A DNA stretch of 64,000 nucleotides from Polyodon spathula (lineage: Eukaryota; Chordata; Actinopteri; Acipenseriformes; Polyodontidae): contig NC_054536.1 of assembly GCF_017654505.1 (NCBI RefSeq), positions 91,818,970 to 91,882,969 of the forward strand, given 5' to 3'. Positions 11,425 through 23,262 of this stretch are shown here, in pieces. The notes under the pieces were generated by a model. It saw only the letters and a list, made by a program, of their open reading frames with translations, searched no databases and was not told where the DNA came from. Both the position numbers and the translations under genes were made by a program. Each line of letters opens with the position of its first letter. Position 1 is the stretch's first letter.

Positions 11425-12510
11425 TATCTTTTTTTATTTGTTTATTTGTTTTATTTTATCTTAATATAAAGCAGAACAAATGCTGCATTAAAGGATGGGT
11501 GTAGAGTAATAGAGCATTCCTTGGCATTTATAAAAAGGTATGCAGTTTAATAACTTTTTTTACAGTGGCTGTGATATTCCTTATTTGATGACCCCTTCTT
11601 CTTCTTCATATGCTGTAGTTCTGTAAAAGCAGCATGTTGACATTTTGACATTATTTCATAAGTTGTTGTTATTTCCTTTTAGGTACCCATATTCCAAGTA
11701 ACATATTGTACCAGCACACAAAAACAGAACCTGTCGTGACATTGTTGGTAGCTCAACATTCAGCAAGTTGGCTTAAGAAAGGTTTATATCACCTTCACCT
11801 CTTCTCATTTACTTTTAAGACTGTACAGTATCTTGTAAAACACAAACAGTATTTTTATCCAACCTCTGCATCTTTACTGGGGCATTGTATACAAAGTGAA
11901 ATGCTTTGTTCGCATGGTAAACTGGTGTAGAAAAGACAATAACAGCTGCATCTTAAATGTGGAGCTGATTCAAACCAAACTGAATGTGGGCTGACTGTGA
12001 TAAAAATAGACACCCATGCCTGATACAAACGTTTCCCTGTAATTTACCAACAACACCTTCTGTCACTTCCTCTGCACATTTTAAGATTTTGCCTCCGGGA
12101 TACACAAACAGTGCCTTTAAAATGCCACGCAGTAATTGTAACGCTCAACACATTACTGAAGCTAAAAAAGTAGATATATAGGAAAGCCACCATTCAGCAT
12201 GTATCAGCGACAGATGTGTCTGCCACCACGTACATATTCTTATGAATCAACACATTATGTCTTTATTGGACAACTATAAAATATAAATAAATGTTTATAT
12301 TAAGTAACATACCATATTAAATGTGGTGCATACCTCCCGGGCCTGGCATACGTTCTGCTATTTAGATGTTAGATGTAGATGTTAAATCATTGAATGCCAT
12401 TAACTAGAAGTTAAAACAGTGCTGATATCATTCATCTGGTTCGTTATTTGCTTCTTTTGTAGACCTAGTGTTATTCAGAGGGCATGAGCAAGGGCTCGTC
12501 CCTCCTAGTG

Positions 12511-12533
12511 CCCCCCCCCCCCCCCCCCCCCCC
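12511..12533. repeat. Poly-C tract, 23 bases
   Basis: An uninterrupted C homopolymer. Confidence 0.98.
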
Positions 12534-14925
12534 AAATAACATATGCTAATCCCCTATTTAAACACATTATTGATGTACAGTGTTGCTACAGTTAAAGGAT
12601 TTGCAGATTTGTTATTTTACATTTACCTTTTTAAAGAATGTTACTAGAAGTTAGCGCTACCCTTGTGTTTTGCAACATAACAGATTCAATTTGCAAGGTC
12701 TTTATGCACAGATCTATTCATCCAACAGTGTGGCCCACTCACTTTGTTACCCTTAATGGATCCTCTGAGTTTACGTATTAAAACACAGCTCTTGTCTATG
12801 AAGGGTGTTCTTAGGTTTGACCTCACTAATTTATTCAGGGACTTTTAACACCACCTTTTCAGCATATGCCATTGCAAATATTCTACAGTGCATCTGCTGT
12901 ACACTACAGCGCGTAAACAAAAAACCTGGTCCTTCTTAGTATTGCTTTTGCTCTCCTCCCTTTTTTTGTAAAAAACAAACAAAAAAAAAAACTCCTACAT
13001 CCACTGAAGTGAATTCAGATACATTTATACTGTATCTAAAAAGTCTTCTTGTAGTAAAATGTTACAGACTGTACAATGCAGATGACTAGTCTTTTTGTCA
13101 GCTGGCATTTGCAAATGATTCAAGTTTGTGTTCATGCTAAAACATGCATCAGCCAGCCTCATTCTTTAATTGTTTCCTTTAATGTGCTGATGTTGAACTT
13201 ATCACTGCTGTGTGCTGTGGGTGTGCAATGTTGTTGTTCTGTAAAGAGATGTGATGAATTGGCAGAAACAGATTTGCTGTAGTGCTGTTCCATGATATAC
13301 ACAGTTGGTGGTCCATTTCTCAGTTGATGTGTTTCTATGTAATCGTGAGCTTTTGTCAGTCTGTACTTCAGGTTTGTTTAATAAATTAGATCGCAGAAAA
13401 AACAGGATACGACACCAGTCCATGTATTTGAAGATTGATCAAAAAAAAAAAAAAAGTGGAATGGTTTGCATTTTAATAATCCTTTTTAGTCATGACAGTT
13501 GTTGCATAACATGTTTTGCAGGGGATTTGCTTATACCCGTTCACATAGCTCTGCTCCTCATCATGTAGGGATGCACCGGTTTGAAAGGGTTATTGTTGTG
13601 CAATACCTGACTCATTTTCACTGGAAAATCTGTCAATGTTTCTGTTTTCTAAGGACATTGAGAAATGCATTGTCCCCTATTCTGTATGAATTTGCATTTG
13701 TACAAATAAGTGATACAATAAATTAATGTATGCATTGCCTGAATCTGTATTAGTGTATCTAACTGTATACCTTAAAGCTGAAGTAACACAAAGGCCAGAT
13801 TTATTGCTTTTATTTTGTTTGGGAGGTGGGAGTACTTTTTTTGTAAGTTTAGTCTACAGTGTTCAGATTTGTATTTTACCATCAGAAAAGATAAGCTTGA
13901 GGTATGGTTTATTCAGCAGCCAGAGATCGTTGTCACGGTAACATTTTTTCTGACAGTTTGCAGTTACAGCCATAACAAAGTTTGGGCTCTCAATCAAGGT
14001 GCAAAAGCTGTATCTGTTAAAGGAATTTCTGATTCACCAAAAAATGTTCCACAACACAAAATTTGCTTCCATAATTAAACAAAAAATAAATAAAAAAAAC
14101 AACTCTTGTATGTTTTTTGCTAATATACACTTGTGCACACTTTTATTACACACAGTTAACATTGCATAAACATCCTGATAATGAGTGTCTTTTACGAGGA
14201 CAAATAGAACCCAGCATAAATAGAGCACACAAGCAGTCCTATACGCTTTTACTGTTTACAGTATAATGTATGTTACCCTAATCGCTGTCTGTAAGAACAA
14301 ATACACCTTTATAAATAGACTTTGGCTGGCTCAGCCAGACCACTGCACATGATAATGAGCTTCATATCAATTGCTGTTTCGCGTCTGCAAGTCTGTGCGT
14401 CAGGCAGTATGACACAGAAGCGCCTGTAATTCGAATACTTGGTTTTTACAAGACCTGTAAAGGAAAAGTAGGTCTGTGTTTATTTTTTTAATTCCGAACG
14501 AGTGAAATTAAATTGTCCAGAACTGTTAACAGATATAAGAACATAAGAAAGTTTACAAACGAGAGGAGGCCATTCGGCCCATCTTCCTCGTTTGGTTGTT
14601 AGTAGCTTATTGATCTCAGAATCTCATCAAGCAGCTTCTTGAAGGATCCCAGGGTGTCGGCATCAACAACATTAACTGGGGAGTTGGTTCCAGACTCCCA
14701 TAATTCTCTGTGTAAAAAAGTGCCTCCTATTTTCTGTTCTGAATGCCCCTTTATCTAATCTCCATTTGTGATCCCTGGTCCTTGTTTCTTTTTTCAGGTT
14801 GAAAAAGTCCCCTGGATTGACATTGTTAATACCTTTTAGAATTTTGAATGGTTGAATCAGATTGCCACATAGTCTTCTTTCTTCAAGACTGAATAGATTA
14901 AATTATTTTAGCCTGTCTGCATATG

Positions 14926-15638
14926 TGTGGCAAAGTGGTTTATTATGTACAGGTGGAGGAGGAATGCAGTGTGTAATTAACAGACACACTGAGGTTTGTA
15001 ATCCAGTTGGAAATGGTTTATTTTTAATCCAGGTCTGGTGACCAAATAATAATCCCCGGTGGTACACAACAATGTGTATTGCACAGGATAAATAATAACA
15101 GGGTTGCAGTCCCAAACAATAAATACATATATCTGCCCCACAATAATACAGACATGATCACCAGTCGTGAGTGCTTGCAGTAGTGCTTGTGGTAGGTGAT
15201 AATGGTTTATAAGTGTCAATAGTGCAGTGGTGTTCCGGAATTTGTCTAATAGTAATTATCAAGAACAATTATAGACAAGCAAACGAAAACACACAATATG
15301 TTTATCACCGGTTCTGTCACGGGTCATTTCAGGTTCTACTTGTAAACCAAAGCGAAGGAACAGATTGCGTCTCTTCGTCCCCTTTTATGCCGTTACACAT
15401 GACCCCTTGATAAATGAGTGCAGCAGCCCCTCCAATCTGCATCTGCATCATCGTTTCCCTTCCCGGTCGATGAGTTAATGCACCGGAGTTCAGCCCCCTT
15501 TCTATGTGGCCGACTTCCCTTGAACCCTGGGAAAGATTTGTTGGGCCAGCCCATCTAAGGTACTCTGTTCTCGCTGCTTAACACCCTCACAGGTCGGGAG
15601 GGAGATTTACTACCAAGAGTCATTGTATTTCTGTCACA
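14926..15638 (-). mobile_element. Solo LTR 1 (713 bp) inserted in the LINE
   Basis: On the plus strand it starts TGTGGCAAAG and ends TTTCTGTCACA, and it is flanked by the 5-bp duplication ATATG (14921-14925 and 15639-15643). Read on the minus strand it runs TG...CA, with a TATA-like CATAAAAGG near 15390-15380 and AATAAA signals near 15020 and 14944, which suggests minus-strand orientation. No internal retroelement sequence remains, so it is a recombination-derived solo LTR. Its superfamily is not determined. Confidence 0.9.
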
Positions 15639-16013
15639 ATATGACATGCCTTTTAAACCCGATGCCATAGGGAATTTGGTTAAAGGGGGAGGTTAACTAC
15701 ATGAACTGGTCATTTTATTTGCCAGATCGAGTGGTATGTTCACACACCACTTATTTATTTATTTATTTATTTTCATTCTGTAAAATATATGTGCGATGCA
15801 AAGTGTTCAGTTATACTGTAACTTACAGCTCTCTTTATAGTAGGCCTAGTGTTAAACACTTGTCAGCTTTTTTCTGCCTGTAAAAATGTCGTTGTTAATC
15901 AGATATAGTTGATGTGTGATTGCAAAGATTTCTTTACTGTATATTAAAAGGTTTTACGCATCCAAATGTTGTCAGTCTTGAATCAAAATAAAAATGTTTT
16001 GGTAATATATTCT

Positions 16014-16451
16014 TTTTTTTTTTTTAAATGTAGTCGTTGCCAATTTTTTATTTTTTTTTATTTTCTCCCAATTTGAAATGGCCAATTATTATTTTATTTA
16101 TGCTTGGCTCACCGCTACCACCCCTGTGCTGACTCGGGAGCGGCGAAGACGAACACACGCTGTCCTCCGAAACATGTGCCGTCAGCCGACCTCTTCTTTA
16201 CACACTGCGGATTCACCATGCAGCCGACCAGGAGCTACAGCGCAGGAGGACAACGCAGCTCCCGGGCAGCTAACAGGCAAGCCCACAGGCGCCCGGCCAG
16301 ACTACAGGGGCCACTGGTGCGCGGTGAGCCGAGGACACCCTGGCCGACCTAGACCCCCTTCCCCCCCCGGCGACGCTCAGCCAATTGAGCGCCGCCTCCT
16401 GGGAACTCCCATCCACGGTCGGCTGTGGAATAGCCCAGACTGGAATAGCCC
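16014..16451 (-). mobile_element. Antisense tRNA-derived SINE, 5' truncated
   Basis: Flanked by a perfect 15-bp duplication TTGGTAATATATTCT (15999-16013 and 16452-16466). A T-rich tract follows the left duplication, so the A-rich 3' tail is there and the SINE reads on the minus strand. The GC-rich body (CCGACTG..., CGGTGAGCCGAGGACACCC) resembles a SINE I remember from sturgeon and paddlefish. The tRNA-like head is truncated around the B box. The open frame at 16078-16458 is a chance reading frame in this SINE. Confidence 0.85.
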
Positions 16452-16578
16452 TTGGTAATATATTCTAATGACATACAATCATACAATATTATTGTAGTAT
16501 TGCAAGGTCTATTATTATTTTGTCAGTAGGCCTAGCGTTAACTGTCACAGGTTACAAATACGAAATGTTAACATACTA

Positions 16579-16581
<3 letters not shown>

Positions 16582-16610
<29 letters not shown>
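16582..16610. repeat. Poly-A tract, 29 bases
   Basis: An A homopolymer about 130 bases beyond the SINE. It may be the tail of another retrocopy, but no body was recognised. Confidence 0.95.
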
Positions 16611-17861
16611 CATTAAACATGATATAAATTAGTAAACAAGTTTAGTTTTTTATTTTGTTGTTTGGAGTTTTGTCATGTAGCCTATGTATCTAGGATGGAA
16701 AATAAAAATGAGTACTGTCTGTAAAAATAAATGAAAGAACAAAGTGTGCCATAAATAATAATAATACAAGTGCATCAGTGATTGCTGTGCATCGTGGCCT
16801 AAGTTAATAACCGTAGTATGGAGCTCAATTTTGTCCATGACTGAAAATCGTGCTTTAACTTTTTGATAGTTGCTCGCATACCTATCCTTGCAGTACTGCT
16901 TACACGTTAAATATGTAACAAAAACATCTTGAGTCGCTGTAACATTTGTTAAACAAACAGACACATAAATGACACTTACAAAGTTAATTTTCAATGATTT
17001 ATTTTTAGTTTCCGATCAACTTATTCCTTGGGCTCGATCTACTAATTTCCCAGATGCAGAACTAGTAGGCGTAAACCTTAGAAACAATAGAACCTCCCCT
17101 TTAAATTCTAGACGCTGATCCACTTTTTCCCCGGTCTACTTATTACCCAAGACACAGGAATAATTCTGGTCACTCTTCTTTGCACTCTTTCTAGAGCAGC
17201 AATGTCCTTTTTGTAGCGAGATGACCAGAACGGGACACAGTATTCTAGATGAGGTTTTACTAATGCATTGTAAAGTTTTAACATTACTTCCTTTGATTTA
17301 CATTCAACACTTTTCACTATATAGCCAAAGATTTTGTTGGCCTTTTATTATAGTAGGTCCACTGCATAGAGAAGAACACAACAAAAGTTAAAATCACTAA
17401 TACACAATGACACATTATATTATTGGATGCCTCTTTTTGAAATATAAAATGAGACCCTGAAAAGTGTTGCACAAGCACCTGCTCTCAAAGTGTCACTTTG
17501 CAATAAAAAAAACAAACAAACAAAAACAAACATTATTAATCTAAACATGTCTGTGAACTGACTGTAAACAAATGTTAAAAAGCTTACAGAAATGAGGTGC
17601 TGGCAAGTGTCTGGCAAACACCAAAAATTAAATACATCAATAAAAAAGACAGTAAATATAAAAGGTTTTTGATATTTTTTTTAAAGTTCAATTTTTTCAT
17701 GTCTACAACAACACAGTTCATTTTTTTGGACTTTAATGACCACTCTCGCTGGTTGTGTTTACCATTACTGCAGAAGGTTGCCAGGTTTTATTTTGGCTCA
17801 TAGGTAATTGAGTGCGAGACCCCAGTTGTAGACTGTTGCAGTAAACCATTTTTAAAGGGGA

Positions 17862-18585
17862 TGTGAAAGGGTGGTGGGTAATTCACTGACACAGGAGACA
17901 GACAGGTGAATTTGGCAACACCGCACAGGTGCCCAGTTTTATTTCAGGGTGCTATTTTTCTTTTTATCCCACATGCTGTGGGTCCGTGGTCTGATTTACC
18001 AACGATGGTAAGCAGAACCACGGGCATACCAAGCGATGGTACACAATACCGGCGCCTTGCAGGTGCTTCGAAACAATAATTCAAAACAGAAGGCACAAAG
18101 AAACAGGGAAAATAAAACAGTAACAAAACTACAAAGAAAAGGTGCTGCACTTGACAGCTATATCCCAGTCGCCGCTACCCGTGCGACCCGGATCACCGTC
18201 CTACACTGCCGGCTAACTAGCCTGCTCCCTTACAGTACTCCGGGGTCTGCCCAAGGGTTCCCCGCTCTCTCTGTGTCGCTCTGACACACTCAGTTTCGGT
18301 GTCGGTTTCTCCCGACTGGTTCTCGGTCCTCGACCAGCGCTTCCGCACTCTCGGCGCGTTTAAAGGGCAGACCTGAGGAAACAGCGGAGCATTATTTTAT
18401 AGGGCCAACAATCTCCCAAGACTCGCCTCTCAGCCATTCAGAGAGGGGGGAAAGTCCACACACCCACTTTCCCACCTCCCCGTGTCACTGCCATGACTCA
18501 GAGGCGGTTGTTGGACGACTGCCGCCCTCTTCCTGCAGTACTGTGAACACGCCAGCAGAGTCAGCACAGATCTCCCCCTGCTACA
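17862..18585 (-). mobile_element. Solo LTR 2 (724 bp)
   Basis: Plus-strand ends TGTGAAAGG and CTGCTACA, flanked by the 5-bp duplication GGGGA (17857-17861 and 18586-18590). On the minus strand it begins TGTAGCAGGGGGAGATC and ends TTTCACA, with a TATA box CTATAAAATA near 18403-18394 and an AATAAA signal near 17943. It is GC-richer than its surroundings and differs in sequence from solo LTR 1. No internal region is present. The open frame at 18036-18284 is not a gene. Confidence 0.9.
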
Positions 18586-18639
18586 GGGGATTTCAGTGTT
18601 TCAGGAAAGTTAAGTCAGTTGTCGCATTTCAGGACCGGA

Positions 18640-19150
18640 TTAAAGGACGAGGTGGCCCTGTACACACTAGCTTGTGAGATGGTGTTGTAATTAGGTAAAG
18701 TGTATCTGCAAGGACAGCTTTCAGTTCTACATCAGTTGTATGATCACCATTAGACCTCGCAAAACAAATACAATGTTTAACCCATATTGATCTTGAGCAT
18801 CAGTCAACTCGTTGGTGACCACTGAAAAGCAACCAGACTGTTTTACCAATCCCACAATCTCCTGCTTGTGATACTCGGCAGCTTTAGGTAAGTATTAATG
18901 TCTCAGCTGGGCTTTATGAAGGAATCACAGTCTGAAGAATTTACATACATTTTGGTTGTCCAATTTTTCAAAAGGGATATTTGCGCAAACAAATGCCTGT
19001 CAGGTCAAAATGTAATGTGTTTCGTGCTTCACGGTTTTCAGTGGGCTTTTGGAACATGGAAGCCATAGTTTTTTGTCCTTTTGCAAGTAAATCAGTCGCA
19101 GTACTGATCTGGATTTCTGGCTGCAATATTTGAATGTAAATGCCTGTCAA
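18640..19150 (-). pseudogene. Degenerate hAT-like transposase fragment
   Basis: The minus-strand translation gives, across several frameshifts and stops, FDLTGIC, PFEKLDNQNVCKFF, YLPKAAEYHKQEIVGLVKQS and CFSVVTNELTDA. The order and the VVT-E/D-TD block resemble the central region of hAT transposases of the KIAA1586/DUF4371 kind. No terminal repeats were identified. Confidence 0.55.
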
Positions 19151-19680
19151 TAGCTGATTCTTGCTAGTGATCTATAGTAACGTTGCAGGATGTACAGAAG
19201 AGCTTACCTCCATTGCTGTGTAAAACTCCTGCTGGATACGGCTTTGCATGATTTGCTGCAGACACATTTTTAGAGACATCCATTTTCTTTACAGTTTGTA
19301 GTATTTTAATTTCCCGCCAAGATTGCATATACTGTTGTACCCTGATATAATCACTGCATAACACTATGTGCATGGCAGATATGTACATTTTTGTTAATGT
19401 GATTTTTATTTATTTTTTCTGTGTGGGTATGAAATACAAAGAATTCTGAAAAGGTGAATATTGAAAAAATTGTGGTACTGGGCTAATTTTACGATTTCCA
19501 TGCAGTATATAAAGAAAGAGAAACAAACGCTATGGACTTCAACCCTTCTTGCTGGCTGTTGAAGGGCAGCCTCCTGCATTGTACACCTTTAACTGCCTTT
19601 TTTTCAAAAGGACAGGTTATTAAATTGGCCTTAAAACAGAAATAAATGAATGCGTAAATTGAGCCTGATTCATACATTTT

Positions 19681-19850
19681 ATCCTGCAGACTGATGCCTC
19701 TGACATAGGACTAGAGACGGCTCTTTCCCAGGAGGTAGTGGGCGTGGGGCATTTGGTATTGTGCATTAGCAGGAAGCTGCTTGTGTGAGAGACTCAGTGA
19801 CCAGGTATGCTGTAATCGAGAAGGAATGCCTAGCCATCATTAAATATAAA
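19681..19850 (+). pseudogene. Ty3/gypsy RT-RNase H fragment
   Basis: The plus-strand translation gives LQTDASDIGLETALSQ, then CISRKLL, and after a frameshift YAVIEKECLAI. This is the diagnostic start of the gypsy-type RNase H domain, with the catalytic Asp of TDAS present. Stops and a frameshift make it non-functional. Nothing further of the polyprotein is recognisable downstream. Confidence 0.75.
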
Positions 19851-20471
19851 ATAAAATGAACTGAAAGCAAGTTGCTGTGTGCCTGTCTTCCTGTGTGTGT
19901 GGGCCTGGCCGCCCACATGCAGTTTTTGTAAAATGTCCCAAAAGCATCGACCTCGCGTGGGGCCCCTGTGCTATAGCATAATTTGTGTATAGGTGAATCC
20001 AGCCCTGCACAGTATAGATATTTTAAAGCATCACACCTCTGTAGAGCTTTCCAGAGCACTTGGAGCTCCTTCACAGCTATTGTAATACAGCAGGACTCTG
20101 AAGAGGCATTTTACATCTACTAGCATTGACATTAACCAACCCTTCTTTCGAGGTGAAAATACATTAATTCGGTTTTGATCATCTCTGGACTTTTGAGGGT
20201 GGTTGTAGCAGTCTTACTGTGATCTATCTTTAACCTGCTGTGATGCTTTGATTAGTGTTTCATTTTGATACTCAGGAAGCAGACCTTGTTAAGGTCAATA
20301 GGAGCTGTTTTTTGGTTTTTTATTTCCTTTTTATATTATTTCCTTTCCCATTATGGTGCTGCTGTTTTTACTGTCTATTCTCTCTTGTTACAGTAAATCT
20401 GTTTCATTCAGGTGTGTGAACAGATATATTGTGAACTGTAAGAGATCTGACTGGTAGATAAATACAGTACA

Positions 20472-20523
<52 letters not shown>
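20472..20523. repeat. (ATT)n microsatellite
   Basis: A pure ATT trinucleotide run of about 52 bases. Confidence 0.97.
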
Positions 20524-20812
20524 TGTATTACTGCTTTTAATTTATTGTTGTGGTAATTGCTCATATCTATGTATACGTGAGGTACTGGTCTCTTATTTGG
20601 AGGGTTATAAAAAAATATGTTGGAGGCATTGATACTTTATCCTCTGTGTGATTCATCAAAAAAATCACATCAAAAAATGGGATTGAATCCGGTGCCACCA
20701 GAGCGGCTCATTGGCCAGTTTCCCTAGTTACAGCGTGCGCAGCTCCAGAATTGGATCAAGATTACGGATCAGTGGAGCCTGATCCCGATCTGTGTTGCAC
20801 AACATCATTCAT

Positions 20813-21062
20813 TTTCTTTACCACAATCTAGCAACTAAATTTAGTGAGTGGCAGTTTTTCTACTGCAATCAAGCAAGTTGCAGTACATTTCATTTTTAAT
20901 TCACAAAATGTTTTATTTTTCTCAGTAGTGCACTTCCTAATTACAGTCCTGAGTGTATGTGTGCTGTGCTTTCACTATTCTCAGTTTGCAGCAGCTGACC
21001 CTGCTTTAGTGCAAAGCTCACGCTACATTGTTTTTCATTATGGTAACGTCTTAAATTACCTT
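20813..21062 (-). pseudogene. hAT transposase relic related to the copy at 59.4-61.1 kb
   Basis: Positions 20813-20935 align with 60660-60785 (AAATTTAGTGA-TGGCA, TTCTACTGCAATCA, TTTTAATTC), and 20990-21062 align with 60910-60980 (TTTGTGCAAAGCTC, TTTTTCA). Both are in the same orientation, with the coding sense on minus. It is much more decayed than the other copy. Confidence 0.65.
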
Positions 21063-21702
21063 GCCTGCGTCTTTGTCTAAAGAGATATAATCAGCTCCTC
21101 ACCTAACTAGGGAAGCTGCTGCGCTATTAAATCATCCCCAAACTCCTGAAGGTAAACTATGTAACCCAATCTTACACATCTGGGATAGATGCAGCTGCTA
21201 AAGAAGAACAGTACTCACACATGTTTATTACAGGATTCCCGCAATCGTGGACTGAAATGCAAGCCCTGGAGAACCAGCAGATCTCCATGAAAGATGGTGA
21301 ATCTGAAAGCCTAAAAGGGTCATTGCTGTCTTCTTTTCAAAGCAAGATCGCAATCCTAATGTTCTCTTTTGAAGTTCCTTTTTTTGACTTGCATCAGTAC
21401 TCCTTGGAATTGCCAATTAAAACCTCCCAATTATACAGAGAATGCAAGTAAATCAATTTTAGAAATTGTTCAGCCAGAGTGTAAAAGTGGGTTGCACTTC
21501 AAAGTGTGAGGACTCACACTTGCAGGTAATATAAGGTGCTTAGTCGAAACCAGGCAGGTATTGGCGGGGCCAAGCTGCTACTATTAGATATCACGGTCCA
21601 AAATGGATATCTATTAGGGCACTAACAATTTAACACTTCCATTTTAAAACTTGTATAAAATAAACAAGCTCCAAGATAACCCTATCCCTATTTATTTCAC
21701 AG

Positions 21703-21778
21703 ATGATTCAGACCAGCAGGACTCTAATTGAAAATGCTGATGGGGTATATGAAAAGATAATGCAGTGCCAGAAAGCAG
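21703..21778 (+). CDS. PLCL2: PLCL2 exon 4
   Basis: 76 bases between the TTTCACAG acceptor and a GTGAGT donor at 21779. It encodes MIQTSRTLIENADGVYEKIM then QCQKA plus one base, which completes the Ala codon of AMEFHE in the next exon. Human PLCL2 has MIQSLKALIENADAVYEKIV here (recalled). The preceding intron is 13 kb. Confidence 0.96.
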
Positions 21779-22474
21779 GTGAGTAGAGTTCTTTGAAGTC
21801 ACAGGAGTGTTTCCTACATGAATGTTCATGATATCCTGTAGCTTTTTTACTTCTAGTTGTTTTGTACGGTGTTCAAAGCAGATCATAAAAGGAAATCGGG
21901 GGCTTTCATTTTTTATTATGACAACAAAGTTTGAGAAAGTGCCACCTATATAAAACTGTGAACTTTTGACAGCAAGAATCATAGTAACTGGAAGGTAACA
22001 TGTATATATATTTTTATAATGAATATAATTCAGATATTTTAGAAAGTACGGTGGTTGCTATAAAATGGTATTTAAATGAGCATCATCTCACCAGGTGAGG
22101 AAACACGTGTTACGCCTCACACTCCTTGTCGTAAATCCATTTGGATATTATTTTAACATGTTATCTCCCCATTATTGTGTCCAATAATACATAATGTACA
22201 GTCAGTATTTCTTTCTTTCGTGTATATATTGGTAATTGTACATTTGTTCTAAGTATATAAACCACATATCATGGCCGTACGGTACACAGCAATATTTAGC
22301 AAGCACTTGTTACAGTTGGTAAGTAACTTGTCCTGAAGGTTTGTTACCATGTAAAACAGCTCCTTTTGTCATAACAAGCTGTCAAATACACTGACATATT
22401 TGCAGTGTTCAGAGAGTGGTTTGCGACATGAAAAAGGCTCAAGACCAAACTAGAGAAAAATGAGATGTGTTTTG

Positions 22475-22738
<264 letters not shown>

Positions 22739-22840
22739 ATTGTGTGAAATGTCTTCCCAGTGTAACCCAGTAGTCCTAAACAGCAGTAAAGCACATCTGA
22801 AAATGAAAGTGTTCTTCCCTTAACCAGATTTACTGTAGGA

Positions 22841-22879
22841 TAATTAGTTAATGAATTTTATCAATTCATTAACTAATTA
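22841..22879. repeat. Perfect 17-bp palindrome arms, 5-base loop
   Basis: TAATTAGTTAATGAATT (22841-22857) is exactly complementary to 22863-22879 across the loop TTATC. It is AT-rich and could extrude as a cruciform. No link to an element was found. Confidence 0.85.
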
Positions 22880-23037
22880 ATTCAATACATAGCTAAAGGC
22901 CATGCTTCATGTTAGTACATATCACTGGACTGTAACAATTGTTTCGACAACTGAAGGGATGCAATCAATTAAAAATGCTCTTTCCATTATATGTGGGCGT
23001 GGTGTGATTTCATTCACAACTCTGACAAGGGCCGGTG

Positions 23038-23262
23038 CTAACTGCAACACGAAAACCAGGGCGAAACTTCTCGAATGTACCGTTGAGTTAGAAATTTTTG
23101 TAATTGAAGTGCTTCAACTCCCTCTAGAATCTTATCTAAGAATGGTAGGTTGGAGATTGGCATATAGTTATTGATGACTTTAGGGTCCAAGGCATAGGCT
23201 ATAATGACATCAACAACCTTTACACCTTTTTGAGGCTGCAGTGCCAAAAGGTTTGTCAGCAA
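23038..23262 (-). pseudogene. LINE reverse transcriptase fragment
   Basis: The minus-strand open frame contains DPKVINNYMPISNLPFLDKI followed by LEGVEALQLQKFL, matching the NYRPISNLPFLSKILE motif of non-LTR reverse transcriptases (finger/palm start). Only about 75 residues survive. It belongs to a different part of a LINE from the piece at 14.5-17.3 kb. Confidence 0.8.

Larger units (their letters stand above)
14535..17350 (-). pseudogene. Split LINE copy (CR1/L2/Rex-like reverse transcriptase C-terminus and 3' end)
   Basis: One LINE copy in three pieces on the minus strand: 17350-17156, 15659-15639 and 14920-14535. The first piece encodes the RT thumb region (VMLKLYNALVKPHLEYCV, then ALERVQRRVTRIIP). 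The second gives GLKGMSY and the third ADRLK, then FSLEERRL and the 3' end, finishing at TTCTTATGTTCTTATAT. Removing 15660-17155 and the solo LTR with one TSD copy joins the frame exactly through PGLKGMSYADRLK. An in-frame stop after ADRLK and a later frameshift show it is dead. The clade is inferred from the conserved C-terminal motif order. Confidence 0.85.
8688..21702 (+). other. PLCL2: PLCL2 intron 3 (13 kb, transposon-rich)
   Basis: Contains a Tigger-like element, a split LINE, two solo LTRs, an antisense SINE, hAT and gypsy remnants and microsatellites, all listed separately. I see nothing supportable in 8700-9250, 9300-10090, 10170-10750, 11430-12505, 12540-14530, 19160-19680, 19860-20470, 20530-20810 and 21070-21700. 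The exception is a TGGGATTTGTAGT motif near 9548. Confidence 0.85.

Noticed and set aside
16078..16458. 126-codon open frame with Arg/Pro-rich product
   Set aside because: It lies wholly in the antisense GC-rich SINE.
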